Of a stretch of DNA of 64,000 bases, positions 22,803 to 36,073 are shown piece after piece. Origin of the DNA: Lunularia cruciata. Its lineage: Eukaryota; Streptophyta; Marchantiopsida; Lunulariales; Lunulariaceae. The notes below the pieces were generated by a model, which was given only the letters and a program-made list of their open reading frames with translations, searched no databases and was not told where the DNA came from. Position numbers and translations under genes: made by a program. The DNA lies in contig OX419760.1 in NCBI GenBank assembly GCA_948567375.1, positions 15,810,001 through 15,874,000 of the forward strand. Direction: 5' to 3'. Position 1 is the first letter of the stretch. Each line of letters starts with the position of its first letter.

Positions 22803-23541
22803 TGTAATACCAAGAGCTAGCCATATGATCTAGATGTGAAATTTGGTTTGGTAACATCTAGAATGATGTTATACATGATGGTCAAAATAGATCAGATAGA
22901 AGTATCACCAAAAGAGTACTTCTATGAATAGAGTAGAAACCAAAATAGATTTGAAAACCTTAGAACCAATAGCTAGACATATGATTTAAAGAAGAGAATT
23001 AGTTTGGTAACATCTCGAAGGATGTTACACATGATGGACTAAACAGATCAAAAAGAGGTATCACCAAAAGGGGACTTCTACTAATAGAGTAGGAACCAAA
23101 ATATGCTTGAAATCTTTGAAGGCAATTTTGGAGGCCTAAACGGATGAATTAGGCCTCAAAAATGTGCAAATTCCCCTCCCCCAACAAAGAGATGGTTTGC
23201 CTTCCCTCTCCCCTGCTTTGTCTTGTCAAGAGCTTTCCAATCATACCTCACTCACATGATTATGAGATTCCCATAGGAAGATTCTCTAAAAGATTCCCTC
23301 TATCAAAGCTTGTTTGACCAACCAGATAGGACGTGGACCGACATGTCACCCATCCAAGTAAGTAATCCAAGGGTGGAGCTTGCTGACATGTCATCTATCT
23401 ATGTGCCTAATCCTATGGTAGAGCTTCCTTGGATGAGATACTCCTTATCTATATAATAAAGAGAATGTGCTCCTTTGGGGCATCGGATGATTGAGTGTGA
23501 AATCTATATTTTCTCTCTTCTCTTGTCCTCAGAGTATTACA
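22803..23541 (+). mobile_element. Solo LTR D1, inside Gypsy C
   Basis: 739 bp with matching inverted ends TGTAATAC...GTATTACA and a TATA-like CTATATAATAAAGAG near the 3' third. Homologous throughout to 33860-34620. I see no clear target duplication (GCACT / ATTCC), which fits the rearranged state of its host element. Confidence 0.75.
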
Positions 23542-25133
23542 ATTCCATGTCATCCCTAATACTTTATCACGACAACCTTATTTGAAGTCTCTTCCTCTCA
23601 TCACGGCAGAAATTACAACGGTGTCAATTGACTCTAAGGTCCATAATGAGTTTTGGTCAGCTCTACAACAAGATCCCTTCTTCCAAATGGTGCATGGCCA
23701 TTTAACATCATGCGACGAGGAGTACAACACCTTCTCCTTCAAGGAAGGCATTCTATTCCATGAGGACCAGATCTATGTTCTGGCCAAAGGTGATCTCAGA
23801 CTTGTGCATCTTCAAGAAGCCCATGATTTACCAATAGCTAGTCCCATGGGTGTGGACAAGACCTTGGTTACACTCCAACGCCAATGGTGGTGGCCCAACA
23901 TGCCACAAGATGTTCAGGAGTTTGTACGATCATGTGAGAGTTGTCAATGCAACAAGGCCAAAAACTAGAAGCTGAGTGGACTCCTTCAGCCACTCCTCAT
24001 TCCAGCTACTCGTTGGGAACATGTGAGCTTAGAATTCATCACCTCCTTGCCCAAGACAAAGCAGGATCACACAACAATTGTGGTGTTTGTGGATAAGCTT
24101 AGTAAGCAAATCTATTTGGCACCAACAGTTGATACTGTGGATGCTCCAACCTTGGTGCAACTCTACTTTGACAATGTATTGAAACATCAAGGGGTGTCAT
24201 GTGTACTCATCTCCGACCGTGATCCTTGCTTCATTGGAAAGTTTTGGCAAACACTCTTCCAGATACTTGGCACCAAGCTTGCTTTGTCCACAACCTATCA
24301 TCCTCAAACTGATGGACAAATTGAATGTTGAACAAATTGAATGCAAAGTGCACCTTGGAAGATATACTTCATGCCTTTATCAACATTCACCATACCAATT
24401 AGGATGAATGTCTTACAGTAGCAGAGTTTGCATACAACAATTCTAAACAAGCAAGAGCTAGATTCTCTCTTCTTTCTCAATTTTGGCCAAGATCCACTTG
24501 TTCAAATTCCCTTCTTGCTCCTCCCCGTCTCATGTCCTTCATACTTCCACCTTCTTGACCACCATTTCCCAATATTTCCAACAAGCCAAATCTCATCTCC
24601 TTGTTGCTCAAAATTGGTAGAAACAATATGCAGATCACCATCACCGCAATCTCAACTTTCAAGTTGGTGATAAGGTCATGCCCTCATCCAATAACCTCTC
24701 TCTCCCACTTGATACCCAAGTTTGTAAACTCGCCTTTAATTAGATAGGACCCTTTGATATCACCCAAATTGTCTCTCATGTTGCTTATCGACTTGCCTTG
24801 CCTTGTCATATGCACATCCATCCTATCTTTCATGTTTCCAAGTTGAAACCTTTTTTTCCTAACCCCTCTTCTTTTACCTCTTGAGTCCGACCTCCCCCTC
24901 TTCTTGTCCCTATCAATGATCATGAGGAGTACAAAGTTGATCGTATCCTTGCACTTTGCCATATTCAACAAGGCCATCAACAACATACGGAGTACAAGGT
25001 CCTTTGGAAAGGGAATCTCCTTCACGATGCCACATGGGAATCTCTTTCTCATCTCCAGAATGCACAACTGGCCATCCAAGAGTTTGAAGCTTCATTGGCA
25101 ATGAGGATATCACCAACTAGTGATGGGGGAATA

Positions 25134-25559
25134 TGTAACAATATGGAATTTAGCGACAAAGTTAGTACGGCTAAAAAAGTAGCAAATAAGACAGATTAGC
25201 CTAGAATATTCTAGAAGTATCTAGGAGGCTTCTTGGGAAGCTTCTTGACTAGCTTAGCTTGCACCCCAAGTAGGTAACTTCTAGAAGGAAGCTTCTAGAA
25301 GCTTCTTACTAGCTTAGCTTGCATGCCAAGTAAACAACTTCTAGAAGGAAGCTTCTTGAGAAGCTTCCCAGTTAACTTGGCTTGCACTCCAAGAAAGAGA
25401 CTCAAGAAAGCAACTTGAGAAGCTTCTCAAGGGCCTTGTATGCTCCCTATAAATACAAGAGCCAAAGCTCATGCTAGGCATTTGGAGTTTTTCCTCAATC
25501 AATTGTCCCAATGTGAGCTTCCATTCTTCTATTTCTCGCCTTGATCTTGGTCTTTTACA
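25134..25559 (+). repeat. Gypsy C, 3' LTR with heat-shock-element array
   Basis: 426 bp, TGTAACA...TTTTACA, preceded by the purine tract GATGGGGGAATA. It contains GAAGCTTCTAGAAGCTTC (25288-25305), four perfect alternating GAA/TTC units, about 160 bp before the TATA box CTATAAATAC (about 25.45 kb). Confidence 0.88.
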
Positions 25560-28229
25560 ATGAGCATAGTAATAGATGAACCGTAGGTAAAAAATGTCCA
25601 ATCCATTAAATGCTTGTACTTTTGTAGCATCCTTAGGAGTAGGCAAATCAATGATGGCCTTGATTTTCTCCTCTTCCATCTTGATCCCCTTTGATGAGAT
25701 CTTGTGAAGGTAACTTCCTTCTGCCAAAAGGTATACTTTGACTTCTTGCAGTAAAACTTCCATTGTTGTAGTCATCTTAGGACTTCTCACATGTGATTTG
25801 CATATTTTACCTCTATCTTGCTATAGATTAAATATCATCTAAGAACACCATCATGTACCGATCTAATAGTCCATCCAACACCCTATGTATCTAATCCATG
25901 AAGATTGTTGGAGCATTAATGAGCCCAAAAGGTAGAACTCTCCATTCAAAATGCCCATACCTTGTGTGAAAGGTAGTCTTTTGCACATCCTCTCATTAAG
26001 ATGGATTTGCCAATAGCCATTGCAAAGATCCAACTTGGATAACTATTGTGCTTTACTCAATTGATCAAGCAAGTTATCAATTTGAGGCAAGGGATATGCA
26101 TTCTTCATTGTTTGTTTACTGAGTCCACAATGATCAATATAGAAATGAAGTCCTCTATCCTTCTTTGGAAAAAATAGTACCAATGCTCTTCAAGGAGATA
26201 TACTAGGTCGTATGAAATCCTTCTCCAACAACTTTGTAAGTGTTGTTTGCAACTCCTCCAACTCCTTTGGTGAGAGCCAATAGATTGGTCTACTCACTGG
26301 AGTACTCCTTGGCAATAACTAAATCTTGAAGTGCATACTACAATCAGATTACATTGGCAAATAATTTAAAAACACATCTGAAAACTATTGAACTATTTGA
26401 TCTACCCTTGCTTGATGAGGTTTTTGATCCTCCTTAGATCCTTTGTGTGCAATTAGCTTGATCCACACCGCAAAATAGACTTATCTTCCTCCAAAGCTTG
26501 CTTCATGGCTACTTCACTAACAAATTTCTAAATTGGGACTTATCTTCCTCCAAAGCTTGCTCTATGGTTGCCTTCTTGATAAAATTCCCATCTTGGGACT
26601 GATTATTCTTAGGTGTCTTGCTAAGAGGTGCCAAACAACCTGATTGGAAATTTCTACCTTGGTGTTGTACTTGAATTTGTTGTCGGTTCCAATCAAATTC
26701 AACCTTATGACGTTCAAGCCAAGGTAGACCTAGAGTGACATCAAAGTGTAGAGGTGCTACTAAAAACCTCATACACTCCAAATAATTTTTCCCAATTTTG
26801 GAGGTAACAAGATGTAAGGTACAAAATGTAGAACCTTTTCTACCATCTACCATCATCAATCTACTTATAATTATTGGCTTGATAGGAATATGTAATTCTT
26901 TTGCTAATTGCATGGAAAAATAAATTTTTGAACTTCCAAAATCAACTTAAATTCTATAGTCACAATCAGATATCATACCTTGCAAGTGAAGCAAACTTGC
27001 ATAGGTCAAGCTTTCAATCCCGTTGGAACTAATCAAGTTTCAAGTGGGTGGCTCAAAATCTTCTATTGGGATTCCTCATTTCCTTGATCATTCTACTCCA
27101 CAAACTCCATCTGGGTGACTTGTCAAGGTCGCTCATTCTTGAGCAAACATTCAACAATGCAATGTCCAATTTGGCAACAATAGAAATAATCACCATTTTT
27201 TCTTAGTTTTTCTCTATCTGTAGTGCCAAGTGGTCTCTATTAAATGGCATCAATCTCCATTGGTGCCGGCTCATCCACCCATGTGTAGTGTATTGGTAGT
27301 TTTGTGGAAGTCAAGGTCAAGACCAAGTTGTTACAACCAAGGAATCAAAGCGTTTGGCCAACTGCATGGCTTCCTCCAAGTGTTGTGGCTCTTGCATAGT
27401 TATCTCTAATTTAGTTTCATGACTTCAAGCTCCTCACAAATTGATCCAGAGCTTCACCTTCCAATATATTGGAATTTTCATGATGGTGTTTTGGAATTGC
27501 GTTATGTAACTTCTTATAGAGCCAATCTACTTTAACTTTACCAACCTATCTTGTGTAGCCCGTATAACATTTATAACTTGGAATCAACTAATTATTGCAC
27601 TCTTAAATTTTGCCCATGTCAAGATTGGTGCAAAAATTTTCCGTTCAGCTTGCTCCACTTGGAATTGCCACCACAGCTTTGCTACTCTATCCAAATGGCT
27701 AGAAGCCAAGAGAATTTATTTCCATTCATCTTGAAAATTTGCAGCTTTGAAATAACATTTGCAATCAAACAAAAAATTATCCACTGCACTTGGGTTTTCA
27801 AAAACCTTGGGTTTTGGAGATTGGATTTGATCTTCTCCTTCTCAAACTAGTACTCTCTCTATGTGCTCTTGTCATTGCTAATCTTGTTCATCCAACAATC
27901 AAGTAAGGTGCTCAATTTGTTGTTGCATAGCAATGGTAACCTTGAGCATTGCTTCCATGGTTATTAATTTAACACACCACCCACAATCTATCTAATTTAT
28001 TAACACATAAATGCAACACATCCATCATTTTCCATAAGTTACAATTGGAAGTACCGAGGGTTCCTTGGACAAGGTGATTGTATTTAAAAAATCCTACCCA
28101 AACCGTGAGGTGATGAACTATATGAAATGATGCTTAGGTAGTACTTGGATGCAAAAATCCCAATGGTTTGGTGGAAATGGATTTGGTTGTCCATAAATTC
28201 CATCCATCCCATTCATGTTGTGATACCAA

Positions 28230-28582
28230 TATAAAAGACCAAGATCAAGGAAATAAATAAGAGAATGGAAGATCACCTTAGGACACTTGATTATGGGAAA
28301 CTACAAATGCCTAGCATGAGTTTTGGCTTTGGTATTTACAGGGAGCATACAAGGCTCTTGAGAAGCTTCTCAAGAAGCTTTCTTCTAGAAGTTGTCTACT
28401 TGACGTGCAAGCTAAGCTAGTTGGAAGCTTTTAGAAGCTACCTACTTTGCATGCAAGCTAAGCTAGCCGGGAAGTTTCCCAAGAAGCTTTCTAGATACTT
28501 TTAGAATATTTTAGGCTAATTTAGCCTATTTATTACTTTGTTAGCCCTAACTAACTTTATCTTTAAACTCCATATTGTTACA
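28230..28582 (-). repeat. Gypsy B, 5' LTR
   Basis: About 353 bp, homologous to 20063-20488, adjoining a good match to the initiator-tRNA primer site at 28214-28228. Confidence 0.85.
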
Positions 28583-29020
28583 TTGAGATTCTATAATGAG
28601 AGAACTCTGAATGCCTAGCATGAGCTTGGGCTTTGGTATTTATAAAGAAACATACAAAGCTCTTGAGAAGCTTCTTAAGAAGCTTCCTAAAAGTTTCTTT
28701 CTTAGAGTGCAAGCCACAACTAACTTGGAATTTTCTCTAGAAGCTGCCTACTTGGCATGCAAGCTAAGCTAATTGGGAAGTTTCCCAAGAAGCTCATTTC
28801 TAGAAGTCACCTACTTGGCGTACAAGCGAAGCTAGACAAAAACTTCCCAAGAAGCTTGCTCCTAGAAATCACCACTTGGGATCCACATTCCCCTATACTT
28901 GGAAGGTACCAAGTAGCTTCCTAGATGTGTCTAGAATATTTCTATAATTCTTGGTTAATTTGGCCCATTTTCCAGTTCATTAGTCTTGACTAACTCATCA
29001 ATAAAATCCATATTGTTACA
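28583..29020 (-). repeat. Gypsy A, 3' LTR (major part; remainder at 19990-20062)
   Basis: Homologous to the LTR at 33290-33766. Its terminal 73 bases lie on the far side of element B, which inserted here. Confidence 0.8.
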
Positions 29021-32000
29021 TATTCTTCCACCACTAGTTGGTGATGGTGATGTCCTCATCACCATAGAAGCTTCAACCTCTTGGATGATCATTTGTGCAT
29101 TCTAGAGATGAGAAAGAGGCCCCCAAGTGGCATCATGAAGGGGATACCCTTTCCAAAGGACTTTGTGCTCCATATGTTGTTGGTGGCCACATTGAATGTG
29201 GTGATGTACAAGAATATGATCAACTTCATACTCCTCACAATTGTGTTTAGGGCAAGAGGAGGAGGTTGGACACAAGAGGAAAAGGAAGATGGATTAGAAA
29301 CAAAGGGTTTTAACTTGGAAATATGAAATACAAGGTGGATTTGCATATGACAAGGCAAGGTAAGTTGATTAACAACCAAAGAAATGACTTAAGTGACATA
29401 AAATGGACATATCTAATTAGGTTTATGGACTTGGGTATCAAGTAGGAGTGGTAGGTTACTAGAAGAAAGCATGACCTTATCTTCAAGTTGAAAGGTGGGA
29501 TCATGATGATGTTTATCCACATTATAATTTTGATGATTTTGATCATGGGAGATGAGATTTTGCTTGTTGTAGGGATTGGGATATTGTGGTCAAGAAGGTG
29601 GAAGTATGAGGACATGAGATGGAGGAGGAGCAAGAAGGGAATCTGGAATAAGTGGGTCTTGGCCAAAATTGGTGCTAACTAGATTTGCTTACTAAGCTTA
29701 TCCACAAACACCATGATTGTTGTATGATCTTGCTTTGTCTAGGGCAACAATGTGATGAGATCTACACACGTGTTCCCATCAAGTAGATGGAATGGGAAGT
29801 GGTTGAAGGAGTCCACTCAATTTTTGGCTGCTTGCCTTGTTGCATTGGCAACTCTCACAAGATTGGACAAACTCTTGAACATCTCGTGCCATGTTTGGTC
29901 ACCACCATGAGCATTGTAGGGTACCCAAGGTCTTGTCCACACCATGTGACTGGTGATTGGTAAGTCATGGGCTTCTTGAAGGCACGCAAGTTGTAGATCA
30001 CCCTTGGCTAGAACATAGATTCAGTTCTCTCAAAATAGAAGACCTTCCTCAAAGGAGAAGGTGTTGTATTCCTTGTCATGTGTGGCAAGATGACCTTGTA
30101 CCATCTAAAAGAAGGATTCTTGTTATAAAGTGGTCCTAAACTTGATTTGGACCTTGGAGTAGATTGATATTATCATAATTGTTGTTGTTGTTGTGATGAA
30201 AGGAAGAGACTTCAAATCAGGTCAAAATGATTGTGCATTGGGGATGACATAGAATCTACCAAGTTTATACTCAAGTTTTAAGGTCAAAAAATTGTAGTTT
30301 TTCCTCTCATTAATGATGTCTACTCTTCATGTGTTCCAAATGTAATATCTACAAGAAGGGTTTGTGATTGATTCACATGATCACTTGTTTCCCCAAGTGA
30401 TAATGCCTCCATAACTTGGTGGCATATACCATTTCTAGTTGTTCTTGATCTTGAGCAGAGTAATTCCTTTCTATGGTTTTTAGCTGGTGAGACACAAAGG
30501 CAATGGGATGTAGCCTATCTAGAAATTTCTATTGCAAAATAGCTCCAATGGCAAAGTTAGAAGTATCAAAATAAACACACAAGATAGTTGAGAATCATAT
30601 GGTTAAATGATCAAGGATCAAGGGTCTTGAAGACACCATATGTTTCAACTTCAAGAATAATTTTTCTTGCTTAGTGGTCCACTAAAATCTTGAGGTCTTC
30701 TCCAAGAGGTTGGTCAATAGTACAGCCACATGAGCATAGTAATGGATGAACCATCGGTAAAAACTTTCCAATCAATTAAATCCCTACACTTTTATGGTAT
30801 CCTCTAGAAGAGGCTAATCAGTAATGGCCTTGATTTTCTCCTCTTCCATCTTGATCTAAACATCTAATGAGATCTTATGACCCAAGAAGGTAACTTCCTT
30901 CTACCAAAAGGTCTACTTTGACTTCTTGCAATAAAAATTCCATTGACATAAGTCTTCTTAAGACTTCTTGCACGTGATATGTGTATTTTACCTCTATCTT
31001 GCTATAGATTAAAATATCATCCAAAAAAACCATCACATACTAATCCAATAGCCCATCCAACACTTGATGCAGCTAATCTATGTAGACTATTGGAACACTA
31101 GTGAGCCCAAAAGGTAGAATCTCTATTCAAAATGCCCATATTTTGTGCAAAAGGTAATCTTTTGCACATTCTATCTATTAATGGGAATTTTCCAAAAGCC
31201 ACTTCAAAGATCCAACTTGGAGAAGTATTGTGCTCCACTCAATTGATCTAGCAAGTTATTAATTTGAGGCATGAGGTATGCATTATTCATTGTTTATTTG
31301 TTGATGCCATTGTAATCAATACAAAAGCAAAGTCCATCATCCTTCTTTGGAACAAATTGTATTGGTGCTCCCCAAGAAGATGTACTATGTCATATGAAAT
31401 CCTTCTCTAACAACTTTGTTAGTGTTGTTCAAAGCTCATCCAACTCCTTTGGTGAGAATTGATAGATTGGTCTACTCATTGGAGTACTTCTTGGCAATAA
31501 CTCAATCTTGAAGAGCATACCACAATTAAAGAGTAATCCTTTTGGCAAATAATCTAAAACACATCTATAAACTTCTAAACTATTTGATCAACCATTGCTT
31601 GATGAGGCTTTTAGCCCTCCTCAAATTCTCCATTTGCAATCTATTTGATCCACACTACAAAAATATACTTATCTTCCTCCAGAGCTTGCTCTATTGATAA
31701 ACTTCTCATCTTGGGACGAACTATTCTTAAATGTCTTCCTCAAAGGTGCCAAACAACCTAATCAGTAATTCCTACCTTGGTGTTGCACTTGAATTTATTG
31801 TCAGGTTTAATCAAATTAAACCTTATGATGTTCAAGCCAAAGTAAACCTAAAATGACATCAAAGTATAGAGATGCCACTACAAACCTCATACACTCCAAA
31901 TACTCTTTCATAACCTTGAATGTAGCAAGATATGGAGTACACAATTTAGGACCTTTTCTACCACCCACCATCATCAATCTACTTCTAATTACTAGTTTGA

Positions 32001-33289
32001 TAGGAATACTTTATTCCCTTGTTAATTTCATGGACATGCAATTCTTGAACTTCCAAAATCAACCAAAATTCTACAACCACGATCATATATCATACCTTAC
32101 AAGTGAAACAAACTTGCATAGGTTGAGCCTTCAATCCCACTGAAACTAATCAAGTTACCAATAAATGATGCAAATTCTCATATTGGGATTCTTCATTTCC
32201 TTGATCAACATGTTCCACAAACTCCGTTGGGCAATTTGTCTAGGTCGTCCATTCTTGAATTAACATTCAATAATGCGATCTCTAATTTGGCAAATATAAA
32301 GGTAACCATGATTTTATCATAATCTTTCCCTATTTTTGGACCAAGTGGTTTCCAATAGATGGCATTGATCTCTATTGGTGCTAGCTCTTCCACTTGTGTG
32401 TAGTGTGTGGGTAGGTTTTGTGAAGGTCAAGGTCAAGACCAAGTTGTTACAACCAAGGAATCAAAGCACTCAACCAATTGCATGGCTTCCTCCAAGTGTT
32501 TGGGCTCCCATATTGTCACTTCCAATTTGGTGTGTGACTTCAAGCCCCTCAAAAATTGATTTATAGCTTCACTTCCTAATATATCTAGAATTTTCATTCT
32601 AGTGTTTTGGAATTGAGTGATATAACTTCTTATAGAACCATCTACTTTAGTTTTACCAATCTACCTTGTGTAGCTTGTGTGGTATTTATAGCTTGGAATT
32701 GCATAATTATTGCACTCTTAAATTCTTCCCATATAAAGATTGGCGCAATAAATTGCCATTCAACTTACTCCACTCAAAATTGCCACCATATTTTCTCCAC
32801 TCCATCCAATTGGCTTGAAGCCAAGAGAATCTATCTCCATTCATCTTGAAGATTTGTAACTTCAAAATAGTATTCACAATCAAACACAAAATTCTCCGCT
32901 ACATCCAAGATGTTCTTGCTTTCAAATACCTTGGGTTTTGGAAATTGGATTTGCTTGTCTCCTTCTTGCTTGTCTCAAGTAAGGTGATGAATTTGTTGTT
33001 GCATGGCAATGATAACTTCAGGCAATTGCTCTATCAATCTATCTACAATTTATCTAAGTTAACATGTAGATGCAATACGTCCACCACTCTCCATAAGTTA
33101 CAATCAAAAATACCAAGTGCTCATTGGACAAGGTGATTGTATTCAAAAAATTCTATCCAAAACGTGAGATGATAAACTACATGAATTGATGCTTAGGTAG
33201 TACATGGACACAAAAAATTCCAATGGTTTGGTAGAAATAAATTTGGTGGTCCATAAATTCCATCTATCCCATTCTTACTCTAATATCAA

Positions 33290-33766
33290 TGTAAAAGAAC
33301 AAAGGATAGAAATAAAAAAAAATGGAATATCAAAGTGAAATATCACATTGGGACTCTAGAATGAATGAAACTCCAATAGCAAGCATGAACTTAGGCTTTG
33401 GTATTTATAGAGAAATATACAAGGCTCTTGATAAACTTCTCAAGAGGCTTCCTAAAAGTTACTTTCTTAGAATGCAAGCTAACCAAGAAGCTCCTCCAGA
33501 AGCCACCTACTTGGCATGCAAGCTAAGGTAGTTGGAAAGCTTTCCAAGAAGCCCCCTTCTAAAAACCATCTACTTGGTGTGCAAGCTAAGCTAGCTAGGA
33601 AGCTTCTTCCTAGAAGTCACCACTTGGTATACACATTACCCAATACTTAGAAGGTACCAAGTAGCTTCATAGATGGTTCTAATATTTTTATAATTCTTGG
33701 TTAATTTGGCTTATTTGTTACTTCATTAGTCTTGACTATCTCATTTGTAAATTCCATATTGTTACA
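33290..33766 (-). repeat. Gypsy A, 5' LTR
   Basis: About 477 bp with TG...CA ends. It contains a TATA box (TATTTATAGAG, seen on the plus strand near 33.4 kb) and AAGCTT-rich units. A primer-site-like TGATATTAGAGT follows directly on the minus strand. Confidence 0.8.
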
Positions 33767-33859
33767 CTTATGATATCACCAAAGACTCCCCTAATTATCA
33801 TATCAAAATCTCTCAAACATGATAGGGAAGTCAAGGAAGGGAGAACCATGTGGATAAGG

Positions 33860-34620
33860 TGTAATACAAAGAGCTAGCCATATGATCTAGATGTGAAATT
33901 TGGTTTGGTCACATCTGGAATGATGTTATACATGATAGTCAAAATAGATCAGATAGAAGTATCAACAAAAGGGTACTTCTACTAATAGTGCAAAAAACCG
34001 GAATAGATTTGAAAACCTTAGAACCAATAGCTATGCATATGATTTGAAGGTGAGAATTGGGTTGGTAACATCTGGAAGGATGTTACACAGGATGGACTGA
34101 ATAGATCAGAAAGAGGTATCACCGAAAGGGGACTTCTACTATAGAGTTGGAACCGAAATATGCCTGAAATCTTTGAAGGCAATTTTGGAGGCCTAAACGG
34201 ATGAATTAGGCCTCGAATATGTGCGGATCCCCCCCCCTCCCTCCAACAGAAGTAAGACTAGCCTTCCCTTCACCCCTATTTTGTCTCGTAGAGAGCTTTC
34301 CAATGGTACCTCACTCATGGGATTCAGAGATTCCTACAGGAAGATTCCCTAAAAGATTCCCTCTGGTCAAAGCTTGTTTGACCAACCAGATAGGACCAAG
34401 ACCGACATGTCACCCATCCAAGTAAGTAATCCAAGGGTGGAGCTTGCTGAATGTCACCTATCTATGTACCTAATCCTATGGTGGAGCTTCATTGGAGTAG
34501 ATCCGCTTTGCCTATATAATAAAGAGAAGGTGCTCCTTTGGGGCATCAGAGTTTGAGTGTGAAAGTGTGTGTTTCTCATGGTGTGTTTCTCTTCAGGTCT
34601 CCTATCTTTGGAGTATTACA
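33860..34620 (+). mobile_element. Solo LTR D2, inside the LINE copy
   Basis: 761 bp, TGTAATAC...GTATTACA, flanked by TAAGG (33855-33859) and GAAGG (34621-34625). The corresponding unfilled site in LINE copy 2 reads AAAGG at 45431-45435. No internal coding part is attached, so it is a solo LTR left by recombination. Confidence 0.82.
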
Positions 34621-35388
34621 GAAGGTAAATTAGTCGATGAGGAATACTAGAGGAGAGTATGCCAAATGTCACCTATGGATCTCTAGTAGAGGACGATCAT
34701 CCATATGGAGAATATCCTCTACAAGGGCAATATATAAGAAGCATGTGACAAAATCATTGGATCTTATTGGCACTCCAAGAACACATAATCCATTTGTAGA
34801 TGTGATACACACCCCTCTAGAAGCTCAAGGTGGGGAAGGATACCTAAAAGGGACCATGCTTTGCACTTTGACACCTTGACTCTCAAGCCTACAAGATGTA
34901 GCTTGGTAGTGATCAAAGGCGTGCCTAATCTAATCTATGGGGCCCACAATGTGTGTATCATTTGCCAAGGAGTGAATACACAACCTAGCATAGCTAAAGT
35001 AATAGATAAGAGAGCTCTAAAGTGAGCAATGGTAAACAAATGATCTCCCTATTATGTACCAACAATTGATTCTAAGACGGTGACTCCTTCTTGTGATTAA
35101 CCATGTTGGTAGTAAAGCAAAGTAGGAGAGCTATAAAATGACTGCACAAAAGGAATAAGACTCGCCAGTGATCCATTGGCCTCCCTAAGCTCTCTAAAGA
35201 TAGATATGTGAGAGATGCTATTTAAAGCAATTCTCAACATCCACTTGTAGGATAACCCACTTTGATGGATATCTAGAGTGCCTTGATGCCTAAAGATATA
35301 GCCTTACAACCTCCAAGTGTGGCTACTCCAAATTGATGTGGATTGAGGTGCTCTCAAAACGGAGATTGATATTGAAAGACAATGGTAT

Positions 35389-36073
35389 TGTAACACTCAT
35401 TTGTGCATGTGTGTGGTATTGTGATATTTAGCTTAGTATAACAAGTACTTGAGAGATATTATTTGTATAGATAAAGGATGGTTCTACATCAGTCATGATT
35501 AGCTAAAGTTAGTCATAGCTAAGATAAAGGGGACCTTACTTTAGAGGAAATGGAAAAGATGAGCACCACTATTTTGTGTTGACTTGGTAATATTCCTAGG
35601 TGTTTGGCTTTGAAGAAAGAGTTGAGAACTCTTGCACCCACAAGCCTTTTTGTTTTGGATTCTTCTATAGTCCAAAGATAGCCCATGTGAGGGAATCCTT
35701 GACTTAGTTGTTGGGTCAAGACAAGATCACATGCTTAGTGGAATATGCCCATGTGGATGGATACTCCTTTATACTTTTTGACTTTACTTGACTTTTAGCC
35801 TATTTACTTGAGTTACCATGGTAAATAATAACTTTGGTGCATAACTATTTCACAAGTATATAAACTATGGGTAAGGAGGTACTTATTATCCTTTCATTTG
35901 CAACTATCTCTCTCTCATTGAGTTCTCTAGTGAATAATGTCTTGGGTCTTGGAGTGTTAGCCTTGGAAGAGTATGATGGAGTTGGAATTCCTTGCCTTCT
36001 TAGTCCATGGTGCACTATTATAATAGCCATCAAAGGTTCATCCTGAGTGATAGACAGGCCGGCTCATAGTACA
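35389..36073 (+). mobile_element. Solo LTR D3, family of the Gypsy element at 58.5 kb
   Basis: 685 bp, TGTAACAC...TAGTACA, with a TATA-like AAGTATATAAACTATG near 35.85 kb. Its ends match the LTR remnant at 60924-61079, which follows a Gypsy pol region. It interrupts the LINE copy relative to the unfilled site near 46.2 kb; the target duplication is not clean. Confidence 0.68.

Larger units (their letters stand above)
22559..25559 (+). mobile_element. Gypsy element C (same family, opposite strand), fossil, inserted in B
   Basis: About 3 kb. It begins in a partial 5' LTR (22559-22802), continues after a solo LTR with an integrase region (about 23.58-24.9 kb; zinc-binding core with CESCQCNKAK, then FITSLPKTKQDH and STTYHPQTDGQ), a chromodomain-like end, a polypurine stretch, and the 3' LTR 25134-25559. 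Target duplication ATAAG (22554-22558) / ATGAG (25560-25564); the unfilled site in element A reads ATGAG at 30730-30734. The central region of a full element is not present. Broken; the youngest Gypsy insertion of the nest. Confidence 0.85.
20063..28582 (-). mobile_element. Gypsy element B (chromodomain-type family), fossil, inserted in the 3' LTR of A
   Basis: Own length is about 5.5 kb without element C. Minus-strand parts in order are the 5' LTR 28230-28582, a primer site TGGTATCACAACATG at 28228-28214 (tRNA-iMet type), gag remains at about 28-27 kb, an aspartic-protease region at 26.9-26.5 kb, reverse transcriptase at 26.4-25.6 kb, RNase H at about 22.5 kb, integrase at 21.9-21.1 kb, chromodomain-like sequence at about 20.7-20.5 kb, and the 3' LTR 20063-20488. 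Target duplication TTGGG (20058-20062) / TTGAG (28583-28587); the unfilled site reads TTGGG in A's other LTR (33348-33352). Broken, with many breaks. Confidence 0.85.
19990..33766 (-). mobile_element. Gypsy element A (chromodomain-type family), fossil, inserted in the LINE copy
   Basis: The outer borders are TGTAAAAGAC at 19990 and TGTAACA (minus) at 33766. Own sequence is 28583-33766 plus the LTR end 19990-20062, about 5.3 kb; the rest is the nested element B. Parts on the minus strand are the 5' LTR 33290-33766, a degenerate tRNA-iMet-type primer site just inside it, remains of gag, protease and reverse transcriptase at 33.2-30.2 kb, remains of integrase at 30.1-29.3 kb, and the 3' LTR 28583-29020. 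Flanks TTGAT/CTTAT are a decayed target duplication; LINE copy 2 has CCAAT at the empty site (45343-45347). Broken, with many breaks, and older than B. Confidence 0.8.

Noticed and set aside
20160-33765. AAGCTT-rich blocks as a tandem satellite
   Set aside because: Their borders (TG...CA), primer sites and polypurine tracts show that they are LTRs of one Gypsy family.
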